Shown in pieces: positions 39,223 through 48,913 of a stretch of DNA of 64,000 nucleotides. The stretch covers positions 62,001-126,000 of the forward strand of contig NZ_JACJPY010000002.1 in NCBI RefSeq assembly GCF_014696345.1, given 5' to 3'. Position 1 is the first letter of the stretch. Each line of letters opens with the position of its first letter. This DNA comes from Pseudanabaena cinerea FACHB-1277. Lineage in GTDB: Bacteria; Cyanobacteriota; Cyanobacteriia; Pseudanabaenales; Pseudanabaenaceae. The position numbers and the translations under genes were made by a program. Under the pieces are notes generated by a model that saw nothing but the letters and a program-made list of their open reading frames with translations, was not told the origin of the DNA and did not search any database.

Positions 39223-40398
39223 ATGCAAAATATAAATATCATTGGTTGCGGCGTGATTGGCGCAGCGATCGCCTACCAACTCAGCAAAACCTGTCAGGAG
39301 ACAAAATGCAACGCGAGTATTAAGGTTTTTGAAGCAAATCCTGCGCCTGCGATGGGGGCAACGGGGGCAGCTTTGGGGGTGCTGATGGCTGCCTGTAGCT
39401 CTAAGGCAAGGGGCGATTTGGTAAGTCTGCGGTTGGCGAGTTTGCAGATGTATGATCGCTTGATTGATGAATTAATTGCTCAAACCAATTTGCCAATTCT
39501 TTACAATCGGTTAGGCATTTTAAATTTGTATCGCTCGCCTGTAATTAACAAGATGCGATCGCTAGTTGAAATTCGCCAAAGCCAAGGATTTGACTTGCAA
39601 TGGTTAGAGCGATCGCAGGTTTTGGCAGATTTCCCGCAATGCCTAGGGGATGGTGCATTATTTAGTCCATGCGATCGGGCGGTGCATCCTGTGCAGCTAG
39701 TTCAGGCGCTGGTGGCGGCGGCGGCTCAGAATGGGGTGCAGTTCCATTGGCAAACGCCGATTTTAGATTTAGAAGCCCTAATAATGGGCGATCGCGCCAC
39801 AGCAGCCGATGTAACCGTGATTGCCTCAGGCATGGGCGCAAATGCCCTAGTTGCCGATTTTCTGCAAAAAACTGTTAATGCTGATGCGCCAAGCGGCGAT
39901 CTCTTGCAGCCTGTGGGTGGGCAAGCATTGCGGGTACGAGTTCCCGATCTTAATTTGAGCGCGGTGATCCATGCCGAAAATCCTGATGCTGGTACTGCGA
40001 CTCTCAATGATTTTAATATTGTGCCGCTAGGTAACGATCACTATTGGCTAGGGGCAACGGTGGAGTTTGAGAGATCGCCCCTACCCGATCCCGAAAATGT
40101 GACGCTGTTGTTAGAGGTGGCTAGGGCATGGTGTCCAGCTTTTGCAAAGGCGGAAGTTATAGCAACATGGGCAGGCGATCGCCCCAGACCACAGGCGGCA
40201 AAAGCGCCGATTTTAGGCTTTTTATCAACCCAGCCCCAAGTCTTGCTGGCAACAGGGCATTATCGCAATGGGATAATGATGGCTCCAGTTACGGCACAAA
40301 TTATTAGTGATTTAATTTGGCATGGCAGCAGCGATTTACCTTGGCAGTCTTTTTCCCCAATTGTCAAAAATCGTAACGAATGTAGCGATCGTCACTAG
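39223..40398 (+). CDS. FAD-dependent oxidoreductase (DAO/glycine-oxidase-like)
   Basis: INIIGCGVIGAAIAYQLSK; C-terminal TWAGDRPRPQAAKAPILGF..GHYRNGIMMAPVTA. Confidence 0.87.
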   Translation: MQNINIIGCGVIGAAIAYQLSKTCQETKCNASIKVFEANPAPAMGATGAALGVLMAACSSKARGDLVSLRLASLQMYDRLIDELIAQTNLPILYNRLGILNLYRSPVINKMRSLVEIRQSQGFDLQWLERSQVLADFPQCLGDGALFSPCDRAVHPVQLVQALVAAAAQNGVQFHWQTPILDLEALIMGDRATAADVTVIASGMGANALVADFLQKTVNADAPSGDLLQPVGGQALRVRVPDLNLSAVIHAENPDAGTATLNDFNIVPLGNDHYWLGATVEFERSPLPDPENVTLLLEVARAWCPAFAKAEVIATWAGDRPRPQAAKAPILGFLSTQPQVLLATGHYRNGIMMAPVTAQIISDLIWHGSSDLPWQSFSPIVKNRNECSDRH

Positions 40399-40543
40399 CG
40401 ATAAGCGTTATGTTAGTAATGCCGAATCATAAAAGCCACCACAGCCCCAAGATGACTGTCATGCTTTTATGGGTTAAAAAATAAACCCAGCAAGGGGTTT
40501 TAAAGCACAAGATGGGTGCGCGACAGCCCCTATTTGTTAAAAC

Positions 40544-41080
40544 ATGAAAAAATCTTTTTTCTATCGCACATTACAGGTTGCGAGCATTATTGCTGCGTAC
40601 TCAGCCATTTACATTTGGGCATCGACTACCCACGTCGAGCCAATATACAGCATCCTTACGGATCTAGATGCACTACTAGTATCCTTAGCGCTCGCCATTG
40701 CCCTGCCCTTCTTTTGTTTTAAAGTACTACGCAAACTTTATACGCCGCCCCAGTCTTTGCAACTGCAAAATTTGCCTCAATCTAAAAATAGAGTCACCGC
40801 AACGGAGAGTTATTTAGACAACGATGAGCTAGATGTTGAGACGATGCAATATCGAGGAATGCGCTATAACCCCGATGAGTTACTTACCAACTCAGACCTA
40901 ACGCAACAACAGGGTATTGACAATGCAGAGTCCAAAACTGTTATTAAGTATCGTGGTGTCAGTATCGAAAGCGAAAACAAGCCACAAAATATACCAGCTT
41001 CCGAGCCAAAGCTGCCAAGCCAAGAAACAACGCGAAAATTAAAGCAAAAAATCAAGTATCGCGGCGTTTACATTGATTAA
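40544..41080 (+). CDS. DUF4278-type protein with three YRG motifs
   Basis: MQYRGMRYN, IKYRGVSIE, IKYRGVYID behind two TM segments. Confidence 0.7.
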   Translation: MKKSFFYRTLQVASIIAAYSAIYIWASTTHVEPIYSILTDLDALLVSLALAIALPFFCFKVLRKLYTPPQSLQLQNLPQSKNRVTATESYLDNDELDVETMQYRGMRYNPDELLTNSDLTQQQGIDNAESKTVIKYRGVSIESENKPQNIPASEPKLPSQETTRKLKQKIKYRGVYID

Positions 41081-41133
41081 TTGCACAATTTGGTTACAAC
41101 GCTTTGCGCTTCCTTAATAATCCAGCAATATTT

Positions 41134-41162
41134 TTGAAAATGGCGCGAAGCGCCATTTTCAA
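41134..41162. terminator. 13-bp hairpin TTGAAAATGGCGC-GAA-GCGCCATTTTCAA
   Basis: Perfect stem read directly. Confidence 0.75.
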
Positions 41163-41196
41163 GTTCTGTACTGCTTATAGCCTCAGTAGGCTGCAT

Positions 41197-41436
41197 TTAG
41201 TTTTTATCTAGCTTTTGCCTGATTTTTGCAATTATGCCACTGGCGATCGCCCCTGCCATCACGATGCCTAGCACAGGCTGGATCATGGGTTGCCACAGTT
41301 GCCGCCATAGCGCTAGCCCCAAATTTAGGTGCATACTGTCGCCAGCCAAAGCTGCCACAAACCAAGCAAAAAAGAAAAATACTAAAAACAAGTTAAACAT
41401 TAAGAACTTGTTAACCCAATTGCCAATAGTTTCCAT
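41197..41436 (-). CDS. Small two-TM hypothetical protein
   Basis: 79-aa hydrophobic ORF. Confidence 0.55.
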   Translation of the reverse strand: METIGNWVNKFLMFNLFLVFFFFAWFVAALAGDSMHLNLGLALWRQLWQPMIQPVLGIVMAGAIASGIIAKIRQKLDKN

Positions 41437-41517
41437 AGTTCAAATAACGCTAAAAATTTCGAGCTAATGGCGATCTAATAGATATTGGTAGATCTTCGTC
41501 CTACCAATATCCCGACA

Positions 41518-41552
41518 AAAGAATCGGGGCAACGTAGTTGCCCCGATTCTTT
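41518..41552. terminator. 16-bp hairpin AAAGAATCGGGGCAAC-GTA-GTTGCCCCGATTCTTT downstream of psbK
   Basis: Perfect stem; second hairpin ATATTGGTAG/CTACCAATAT at 41481-41509. Confidence 0.8.
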
Positions 41553-41672
41553 GGCGTTTCTTATCTTTTTTTAATAAACGGGTCAAACAGTTTGGTTAAT
41601 TAAATTTGTAAATTTTGTAAATTTATAATGCAGATGATGATATTAATCTTCTGCAAGAAAATTTATTTAAAA

Positions 41673-41810
41673 TTACTTAAAACCAACAGCCGCTTGCCAT
41701 ACGAAGGCAAGAAGCAAGAAAAATACGGGAATAACAGGAAGAACATCCACCAATGGATCAAAAAATCTGTAGGCTTCAGGTAATGTTGCGATTAGTAGGG
41801 AAAATTGCAT
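41673..41810 (-). CDS. psbK: Photosystem II protein PsbK
   Basis: [48 protein letters not shown] track over-extends the start to 41897. Confidence 0.95.
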   Translation of the reverse strand: MQFSLLIATLPEAYRFFDPLVDVLPVIPVFFLLLAFVWQAAVGFK

Positions 41811-41867
41811 TAAAAATAGACCTCCTTCAAGAGCTAAGATGAATTCTACCACTCTAAGGGTATTTAT

Positions 41868-42374
41868 ATGACGATCGCAAATTATCGAATTCAGCATCCA
41901 GATCAGCTTAGTAAAACTAAACCCGTTGCAAGTTTATGGCGATCGCTGCAAATAGCCTGTCTATCTTTACTTATTTGTTTACCAATTAGTCTGAGCATAT
42001 TTGCTTTCAGCGCCCCCGCTTGGGCAACCGTACAAATAAAGCTTTCGGATTTAACCTATATTCCCTGTGAAGGTGATATTGGCAAAAACATGGTGATTGG
42101 CGGCGGTGTCATGTCCGCTAATTGCTATGTCATTAAAGGTATGGCAAATAATGTATCTGGCAAGCCTGTTTACAATGCCGATATTTTTGGTAGAATCTAT
42201 GATGCTAATGGCAATGATGCAATGCCAGAACGCACCAGACTGGGTTCTGTCGATGAGCTCCCCCCAGGTAAAAGTGAATTTCAGCTTATCGTGGCGATCC
42301 CTGCGGATCAACCCGAACCGCTAGATCTCAAGCAGTTCAAAGCATCAGGCTTTGCGGGTAAAGTCAGAAGATAG
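41868..42374 (+). CDS. Secreted hypothetical protein
   Basis: Signal-like [28 protein letters not shown] then beta-rich domain. Confidence 0.6.
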   Translation: MTIANYRIQHPDQLSKTKPVASLWRSLQIACLSLLICLPISLSIFAFSAPAWATVQIKLSDLTYIPCEGDIGKNMVIGGGVMSANCYVIKGMANNVSGKPVYNADIFGRIYDANGNDAMPERTRLGSVDELPPGKSEFQLIVAIPADQPEPLDLKQFKASGFAGKVRR

Positions 42375-42479
42375 CAAGGTTTGGCGGCATTTTGCCAAGA
42401 TGTCTAAAAGTTGCTACTTGTACAGGACTGACCGTGAATATGGCAGAATCAAAATCTAACAAAATTAATCAAAAAACAT

Positions 42480-42755
42480 ATGGCAGTTAAAGTTCTAATT
42501 CCTACGGCTCTTCAGAAATTTACCGATAACCAAGCGCTCGTTGAGTGTGAAGCCGCTTCGGTGAACGAAGTGATTGATTCGCTGGAAGTTAAGTTTAATG
42601 GTATTAAGTCGCGCATTTGCGATGAAGCGGGTCATCTTCGCCGCTTTGTAAATTTTTATGTCAATAGCGAAGACATTCGCTTTCTTGAGGGAGCAAGCAC
42701 TACCCTCAAGGATGGCGATGAGGTGAGTATTGTGCCTGCGGTTGCTGGGGGCTAG
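42480..42755 (+). CDS. MoaD/ThiS-family ubiquitin-like sulfur carrier protein
   Basis: 91 aa ending [12 protein letters not shown]. Confidence 0.85.
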   Translation: MAVKVLIPTALQKFTDNQALVECEAASVNEVIDSLEVKFNGIKSRICDEAGHLRRFVNFYVNSEDIRFLEGASTTLKDGDEVSIVPAVAGG

Positions 42756-42762
42756 TCAGCAT

Positions 42763-42789
42763 AAAAGGGTTCGCATTGCGAACCCTTTT
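42763..42789. terminator. Bidirectional terminator AAAAGGGTTCGC-ATT-GCGAACCCTTTT
   Basis: 12-bp perfect stem between convergent genes. Confidence 0.88.
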
Positions 42790-42790
42790 G

Positions 42791-43111
42791 CTAGGCACTC
42801 AGCATGATTTGGGCTATGTAAAGCATCCAAATTAAGGATTGTTTTTTGGGATCAGATTCGAGCTTTGGGTCAACCTTGACGCGACCGCCCCATGATTGAA
42901 ACCACTGTCCTAGATTGGTAAAAAAGGCGGTTGTCCATTTGCTGATTTGCTCAAAAATTTGCTGTGGCCCCACGCCCGTCAATACTTGAACTGTAAAAAT
43001 CACAGCAACGATCAAAAATGCGGTTTTAAAGCTGGCTTTGATGACGCTCATGAGCCACCATAGCAATAGTATTGAAACTAGTAATGCGCCAATAACGAGG
43101 GGCAAATTCAT
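42791..43111 (-). CDS. Hypothetical membrane protein
   Basis: 106-aa ORF with two N-terminal TM segments. Confidence 0.55.
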   Translation of the reverse strand: MNLPLVIGALLVSILLLWWLMSVIKASFKTAFLIVAVIFTVQVLTGVGPQQIFEQISKWTTAFFTNLGQWFQSWGGRVKVDPKLESDPKKQSLIWMLYIAQIMLSA

Positions 43112-43140
43112 AAATTTTCCTAGATTTTTTCTCAGTTGCT

Positions 43141-43803
43141 TTGCTAAATAATTTAACCCGTTTACCCAATTTATACTTTACTCAAGCCCAATTAAATATC
43201 AATATCGATGAATATGATCGCCTAAGGATGTTGTTATCCCTTGACGAACGCGATCGCGCTGATCGGTTGCGGCATCACTCAGCGCGACAAAATTTCGTGG
43301 CGGCTAGGGGCAATCTGCGGGAGATTTTGGGGGAATGGCTAGACTGCGAGCCTGAAGATATTCAGTTTGGCTATGGCGATCGCGGTAAACCATTTGTGCA
43401 GAATCACAGTGTATATTTTAATTTGGCACATTCCCAAGATTTAGCAATTTATGTAATTAGCAATGACTATGCGGTGGGCATCGATCTGGAATATGTGGAT
43501 CGCGGGCGCGATGTAATCAAAATTGCCAAACGTTATTTTGCCGAAGCGGAACAGGCATTAATTATGGGCGCGGGCGATCGCTATGTACAACAACAGACTT
43601 TTTTTAAAGCTTGGACATTAAAGGAGGCTTACGCAAAGGCAACAGGTCAGGGCATCGCCAATATTTTAAATGTAGATGTTGCAGTGTTGTTAAAGGGTGA
43701 TTGTCATACATTGCAAATTGGTGAGTGGCAATTAAAATTAATTGAGCATGAATTGGCGATCGCCCCAGATTTTGTGGCAGCTATATGCTGGGGATGCCCC
43801 TAG
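43141..43803 (+). CDS. 4'-phosphopantetheinyl transferase (Sfp/HetI-like)
   Basis: NFVAARGNLREIL; FNLAHSQDLAIYVISNDYAVGIDLEYVD; FFKAWTLKEAYAKATGQGI. Confidence 0.9.
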   Translation: MLNNLTRLPNLYFTQAQLNINIDEYDRLRMLLSLDERDRADRLRHHSARQNFVAARGNLREILGEWLDCEPEDIQFGYGDRGKPFVQNHSVYFNLAHSQDLAIYVISNDYAVGIDLEYVDRGRDVIKIAKRYFAEAEQALIMGAGDRYVQQQTFFKAWTLKEAYAKATGQGIANILNVDVAVLLKGDCHTLQIGEWQLKLIEHELAIAPDFVAAICWGCP

Positions 43804-43900
43804 TTTAAAAAATGGGTTATTTCACTTTTTGTTATCGAAGTCAAAGAATATTCGTACATAAATCTATGCTTTTGGGCTAAATAAAGTTAAACTAATTATT

Positions 43901-44701
43901 ATGTCAAGTGCAAATACTGGAATTGAGTGGACGGACAAGACTTGGAACCCGACCACTGGCTGTGATAAGGTCAGTGCTGGGTGCAAGTATTGTTACGCTG
44001 AGGCGATTACAGAAAGATTTACTCATAACTTTCCGAATGGGTTCAACCTAACTCTGCATGAAGATCGCATTGATCAGCCTAGACATTGGCGAAAGCCTAG
44101 CCGAATTTTTGTAAATTCAATGAGCGATCTCTTTCATGATGACGTTCCTCTAGAATTTTTGCATAGGGTCTTTAAGGTTATGCAAGAAACTCCACAACAC
44201 ATTTACCAGATTTTGACTAAACGCCATGAAAGACTTGAACAAATTGCAGATAAGCTAACGTGGTCGCCGAATATCTGGATGGGAGTATCAGTTGAGAGCC
44301 AAAGATATGTTGATCGTGTAAATTCTTTAAGAAATATTCCTGCTGCGGTAAAGTTTTTGTCTTGTGAACCATTGCTAGGATCTTTAAAACTAGACTTAAC
44401 TAATATTGATTGGGTAATCGTGGGCGGTGAGTCTGGACGGAACCATAGACCAATTGAGAAAGAGTGGGTTGAAGATATTTTGCAGCAATGTCAACACAAA
44501 AATGTTGCTTTCTTTTTCAAGCAATGGGGTGGCTTAACACCAAAATCAGGCGGAAAAATACTTAATGGTGAAACTTGGCAAGAGATGCCCATTGCATGGG
44601 AACAGCATCTTGCTAGGCTTTCACTTATGTCTATTAGGGAAAAACAAGTAATCGCCAAGCAGCCAGTTCCATCAAAAGTTAAAGCCGTGATTCTTGTGTA
44701 A
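43901..44701 (+). CDS. Three-Cys-motif protein, phage Gp37/Gp68 (DUF5131) family
   Basis: IEWTDKTWNPTTGCDKVSAGCKYCYAEAITERF; IFVNSMSDLFHDDVP; WVIVGGESG. Confidence 0.9.
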   Translation: MSSANTGIEWTDKTWNPTTGCDKVSAGCKYCYAEAITERFTHNFPNGFNLTLHEDRIDQPRHWRKPSRIFVNSMSDLFHDDVPLEFLHRVFKVMQETPQHIYQILTKRHERLEQIADKLTWSPNIWMGVSVESQRYVDRVNSLRNIPAAVKFLSCEPLLGSLKLDLTNIDWVIVGGESGRNHRPIEKEWVEDILQQCQHKNVAFFFKQWGGLTPKSGGKILNGETWQEMPIAWEQHLARLSLMSIREKQVIAKQPVPSKVKAVILV

Positions 44702-44737
44702 TTTATCCAAGTCCTTATAAGTTAACAATTCTAAGCT

Positions 44738-45994
44738 ATGAGTAAGTTGCTATGGTCTGCTGATGGAAGTCATATTCCAACAATTGATCCACATACGAAA
44801 GCTAAGCATTTGATTATAGAGAAGTATGTAGAGGATTTGATATGCACTCTTTATGGCAAAGGAAGACGTGGTGTTGATACATTTACTTTTATCGATGGAT
44901 TTTCTGGTGGGGGAATATATAAAGATGACGAAAGTGAAAATAAGGAATGGTTGGGTTCCCCAGTTAGGCTTATTAAAGCTGTTCAGGAAGGATTTAAAAA
45001 AGCAAAACGGGAATATCCCATTAACGTTAAATTTATTTTTATAGATGATAAACAAGATCATATTGATTGCTTGAAAAACTATGTAATGCCAAAATCAGGG
45101 CTTGATGAACTTTCTCAACCTAAAGATTGTGAATTTAATTACGAATTCATTTGTGGAGAATTTGAAAAAAATATCAATTATTGTGTCTTTACAGCAGAGC
45201 AAAGAAAGGGGCATTCTTTCTTTTTGCTTGATCCTCAAGGATGGACTGATGTATCTATGCAGAGCATCAGAAAGATAACGGATATGAAGAAATCAGAGAT
45301 ATTGTACACTTTCATGATTGATTACATAATTAGGTTTATTGCAGGGAGGGAAGATAGTTTAAAACGTGGATTTGAAGATGTCTTAGAAGCTGACGGCTAT
45401 TATCAAGAGGCTCGTAATTCTAAGTTGACAAGCTCATCAGTTCAATTGTATTTAAGACAGGAATCCATGAGATTATTTAGAGAAAAAGGCAAGGCAAAAT
45501 ATGTTTTTAGCTTTGCTGCTGTTCCTAAAGGCGATACCAGAGTTTTATATTATCTTCTCCACTTATCCAAAAATCTTACTGCACTAGAAGTAATGAAAGA
45601 TAGTTTCTGGGAAGAAAATACACTAGGCTATGAATATTTTTTTAATGTCTATGGCTTCGGATTTAGAACGGTAGATTATTACGAAAGAAACCAGATGAGG
45701 CTTAAGTTTGAGAAATCTAAAGATCAAGAATGTATTGAATTACTTGATCGAGATTTAGGAAGAATATTAGAAAGTCATCCAGATGGTATTACTTTTCGAG
45801 AGGCAAGTGAAAAAACAATGGAATTGAATCCCGCTAGAAAATCTCACTACGAGCAATATATTAGACAACTGCGAGAAGACCAACTGATCGAAATCGTGAG
45901 AGAAGGGAAGGTAATTAATAGCAAAAGTCCTGATTTAAGGCGTAAGGATATTATTAGAAAGAGCCGAGCAAGACAGTTGATATTACCTTTCTAA
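44738..45994 (+). CDS. tcmP: Three-Cys-motif partner protein, TcmP-like
   Basis: HTKAKHLIIEKYVEDL, FTFIDGFSGGGIYKD, GSPVRLIKA, SFFLLDPQGWTDV; follows the three-Cys gene. Confidence 0.85.
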   Translation: MSKLLWSADGSHIPTIDPHTKAKHLIIEKYVEDLICTLYGKGRRGVDTFTFIDGFSGGGIYKDDESENKEWLGSPVRLIKAVQEGFKKAKREYPINVKFIFIDDKQDHIDCLKNYVMPKSGLDELSQPKDCEFNYEFICGEFEKNINYCVFTAEQRKGHSFFLLDPQGWTDVSMQSIRKITDMKKSEILYTFMIDYIIRFIAGREDSLKRGFEDVLEADGYYQEARNSKLTSSSVQLYLRQESMRLFREKGKAKYVFSFAAVPKGDTRVLYYLLHLSKNLTALEVMKDSFWEENTLGYEYFFNVYGFGFRTVDYYERNQMRLKFEKSKDQECIELLDRDLGRILESHPDGITFREASEKTMELNPARKSHYEQYIRQLREDQLIEIVREGKVINSKSPDLRRKDIIRKSRARQLILPF

Positions 45995-45997
45995 AAT

Positions 45998-48655
45998 ATG
46001 AAATTAATAGATTCACCGCCAATTTGCGATCGCCATTCCCAACGTTTTGTGAATGTAATTGTTGATTGTATTGGTATTAATGATTTATTGACCTATCGCA
46101 TTGCTGATGAAATGGAAGTGGCGGTGGGGGATATTTTGAGTGTGCCTGTGGGCGATCGCCAAGTGGGAGCGATCGCGCTGCAAATTACGGATACTTCAAA
46201 AATTGCGACAAGGGATATAGAAATCAAATCCGTTACCGCGGTGATTAGTTCGGGCATATTCCCCAAAGCCTATTGGGAATTATTAACTCGCACTGCTGAA
46301 TATTATCGCACGCCCTTGATGCAAACTGTGAAAACGGCTTTGCCGCCGAAGTTATTAGATCAATCCCATTATCGGATCAAGGTTAAGGAGATAGAAATAT
46401 TACCTCTACCTGCACAAGAGGAACCGCAGGATAAATTAGCAGCAGATGGTTTACTTGGGCATGGGGAGCAGTTTAGTTTAATCAATTGGGAAGATGAACT
46501 TGAAAATGGCGATCACGGATCTATAGATTCAGATCCAAAGTCAGATCGTAAGAATATTCCCAAATTGCCCAAAGCCGCACAAATTGTTTGGGATTTCTTC
46601 CAAGAACATCGGACTAAATCTAAAGGAATTAGCCGCCGTTATATTTATCAAAAACTAGGCAAATATGCAGGGGCTGGACTAAGGGATTTACAACAGCGGG
46701 GATGGGTTGAAACGGTTTTAGAACTGCCGCAGCGTCCGCAACCTAAATATGAAGATGTGGTGACACTAAATCAATTGGCTTATGGCGATCAAAAGTTCAC
46801 GCCTAAGCAAATGGAAGTATTGAAAATATTGCAATATCAGGGAGGAGAATGCCTGAAAGCAGAATTGGCGAAACTTGCTCAAGCTTCAACTTCCGTAATT
46901 CAGGGGTTAGCCAATAAGGGCTATGTTTCTATTTCTAAAAGGGAATTACTGCGGCTAGGGGGCAAAAGTCATCAAGTGCTGCGCGATCGCCCCAAGATGC
47001 TTACTGAGCATCAAGATCTAGCTTTGCAGAGAATTTTGCAGGCGATCGCCGAAGGACAATCTGCTCAACTATTGCTGCATGGGGTCACAGGCTCTGGCAA
47101 AACCGAAGTATATTTGCAAGCGATCGCCTCTGTGTTGGAAATGGGTAAGTCGGCTCTAGTCCTAGTTCCTGAAATTGGTTTAACCCCCCAATTAACCGAT
47201 CGCTTTCGTGCCAGATTTGGCGATGCCAAGGTAAATGTCTACCATAGCCAACTGTCAGAAGGGGAGCGCTTTGATACATGGCGCTTGATGTTGACCCCAG
47301 AGGCACAGGTGGCAATCGGGACGCGATCGGCGATATTTGCGCCATTACCCAATTTGGGCTTGATCGTGATGGATGAAGAGCATGATTCTAGTTTTAAGCA
47401 GGATCAGCCCCAACCCTGTTACCATGCGCGGACGGTTGCCCAATGGCGATCGCAGTTGGAACAAATCCCCCTTGTGTTAGGTTCGGCAACCCCATCAGCA
47501 GAGATGATCTATGCCCAAAAAGAAAATTCGGTCATTTATTTAGAACTGCCCGATCGCATTGGCAACAGACCGATGCCACCCATTGAAATTGTCGATATGC
47601 GAATGGAACTTAAGGATGGTAACTATTCAATTTTTAGTCGCAATTTGCAAGAGGCGATCGCCGCAATGTTAGACAAAAAACAGCAGGGCATTCTCTTCAT
47701 TCATCGGCGCGGCTACAGCACCTTTGTTTCCTGTCGTGCCTGTGGCTATGTTGCCGAATGTCCACACTGTGATGTTTCTCTCTCCTATCACGATCCTCTT
47801 ATTCCCACTGCCCACCAACCCAAGAGCGCTCATCTACGCTGCCACTATTGCAACCACACAGAAATGCAACCGCAAAACTGCCCCCAATGCGGCTCCAGAT
47901 ATTTCAAATATTTTGGTAGTGGCACACAAAAAGTAGAACAGGAATTAGTCAAGTTATTTCCCAATATTCGCCTAATTCGCTTTGATAGCGACAGTACCCG
48001 CAACAAGGATCAACATCGGTTATTGATCGACCAATTTCGGGCGGGAGAAGCGGATTTATTAGTGGGAACGCAAATGCTTACAAAGGGATTGGATATTCCC
48101 CAAGTCACCTTGGTGGGCGTGGTGTCTGCCGATGGGCTGCTCAATTTCTCTGATTATCGCGCTGGCGAACGGGCTGCTCAAACCCTATTGCAGGTGGCAG
48201 GACGGGCTGGGCGTGGCGATGAATTAGGTCATGTAATCATCCAAACCTACACCCCCGAACATCCTGCCATTCAAGCAGTGCAGCAATATCGCCTTGATGA
48301 ATTTATGCAAATGGAACTGGAAATGCGTGAGGCTTTGCGCTATCCACCGATGGGACAAATGGTCTTAATTCATCTCAGTAGTGAAAATCCTGAAGCTGTG
48401 GAATTGGCGGCGCATGGTTTGGCAGAATATTTGCGGCAACTTGAGCATGACTGGGATGTATTGGGGGCAGTACCTGCGGCGATCGCCAAGGTGTCAAATC
48501 GCTATCGTTGGCAAGTCCTCCTCAAGTTTATGCCCAGTATGCTTGTCGATGTGCCAGATCTGGAAGAACTAAAAATGCTAGTCGGTTCCCTAATCGATGC
48601 CGCCACAAAACAGGTGCGCGTTTCCATTGATGTCGATCCGCTTACAATTTTGTAG
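45998..48655 (+). CDS. priA: Primosomal protein N' (replication restart helicase PriA)
   Basis: LLHGVTGSGKTEVYLQAI; VMDEEHDSSFKQDQ; Zn-binding CRACGYVAECPHCD...CHYCNHTEMQPQNCPQCGS. Confidence 0.97.
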   Translation: MKLIDSPPICDRHSQRFVNVIVDCIGINDLLTYRIADEMEVAVGDILSVPVGDRQVGAIALQITDTSKIATRDIEIKSVTAVISSGIFPKAYWELLTRTAEYYRTPLMQTVKTALPPKLLDQSHYRIKVKEIEILPLPAQEEPQDKLAADGLLGHGEQFSLINWEDELENGDHGSIDSDPKSDRKNIPKLPKAAQIVWDFFQEHRTKSKGISRRYIYQKLGKYAGAGLRDLQQRGWVETVLELPQRPQPKYEDVVTLNQLAYGDQKFTPKQMEVLKILQYQGGECLKAELAKLAQASTSVIQGLANKGYVSISKRELLRLGGKSHQVLRDRPKMLTEHQDLALQRILQAIAEGQSAQLLLHGVTGSGKTEVYLQAIASVLEMGKSALVLVPEIGLTPQLTDRFRARFGDAKVNVYHSQLSEGERFDTWRLMLTPEAQVAIGTRSAIFAPLPNLGLIVMDEEHDSSFKQDQPQPCYHARTVAQWRSQLEQIPLVLGSATPSAEMIYAQKENSVIYLELPDRIGNRPMPPIEIVDMRMELKDGNYSIFSRNLQEAIAAMLDKKQQGILFIHRRGYSTFVSCRACGYVAECPHCDVSLSYHDPLIPTAHQPKSAHLRCHYCNHTEMQPQNCPQCGSRYFKYFGSGTQKVEQELVKLFPNIRLIRFDSDSTRNKDQHRLLIDQFRAGEADLLVGTQMLTKGLDIPQVTLVGVVSADGLLNFSDYRAGERAAQTLLQVAGRAGRGDELGHVIIQTYTPEHPAIQAVQQYRLDEFMQMELEMREALRYPPMGQMVLIHLSSENPEAVELAAHGLAEYLRQLEHDWDVLGAVPAAIAKVSNRYRWQVLLKFMPSMLVDVPDLEELKMLVGSLIDAATKQVRVSIDVDPLTIL

Positions 48656-48913
48656 GGATCTGCATTGTTACAGCTTTCCCCTTGCGGCTGTGGTCGGATC
48701 AGTGAAATCTATCAAACTGACTGTAAATTACTAAGCTTTTCTTCCCCCGTAAGTTCCCCAAGCAGAGTCAACATAAAAGGATTATTCACTCGACTTAGGC
48801 ATGGCTCAGTCAGCATTAGGAATAGCGATCGCCCATTTTCAACATCATTTCGACTAATTGCGATACACCATTGCAAGGATTGGAGTATTCAGGTAAGTGT
48901 GTGCAGCTACCGA

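Noticed and set aside
48712-48880. Minus-strand open frame LQWCIAISRNDVENGRSLFLMLTEPCLSRVNNPFMLTLLGELTGEEKLSNLQSV
   Set aside because: Possible gene remnant, but I recognise no family and see no start; too weak to list.
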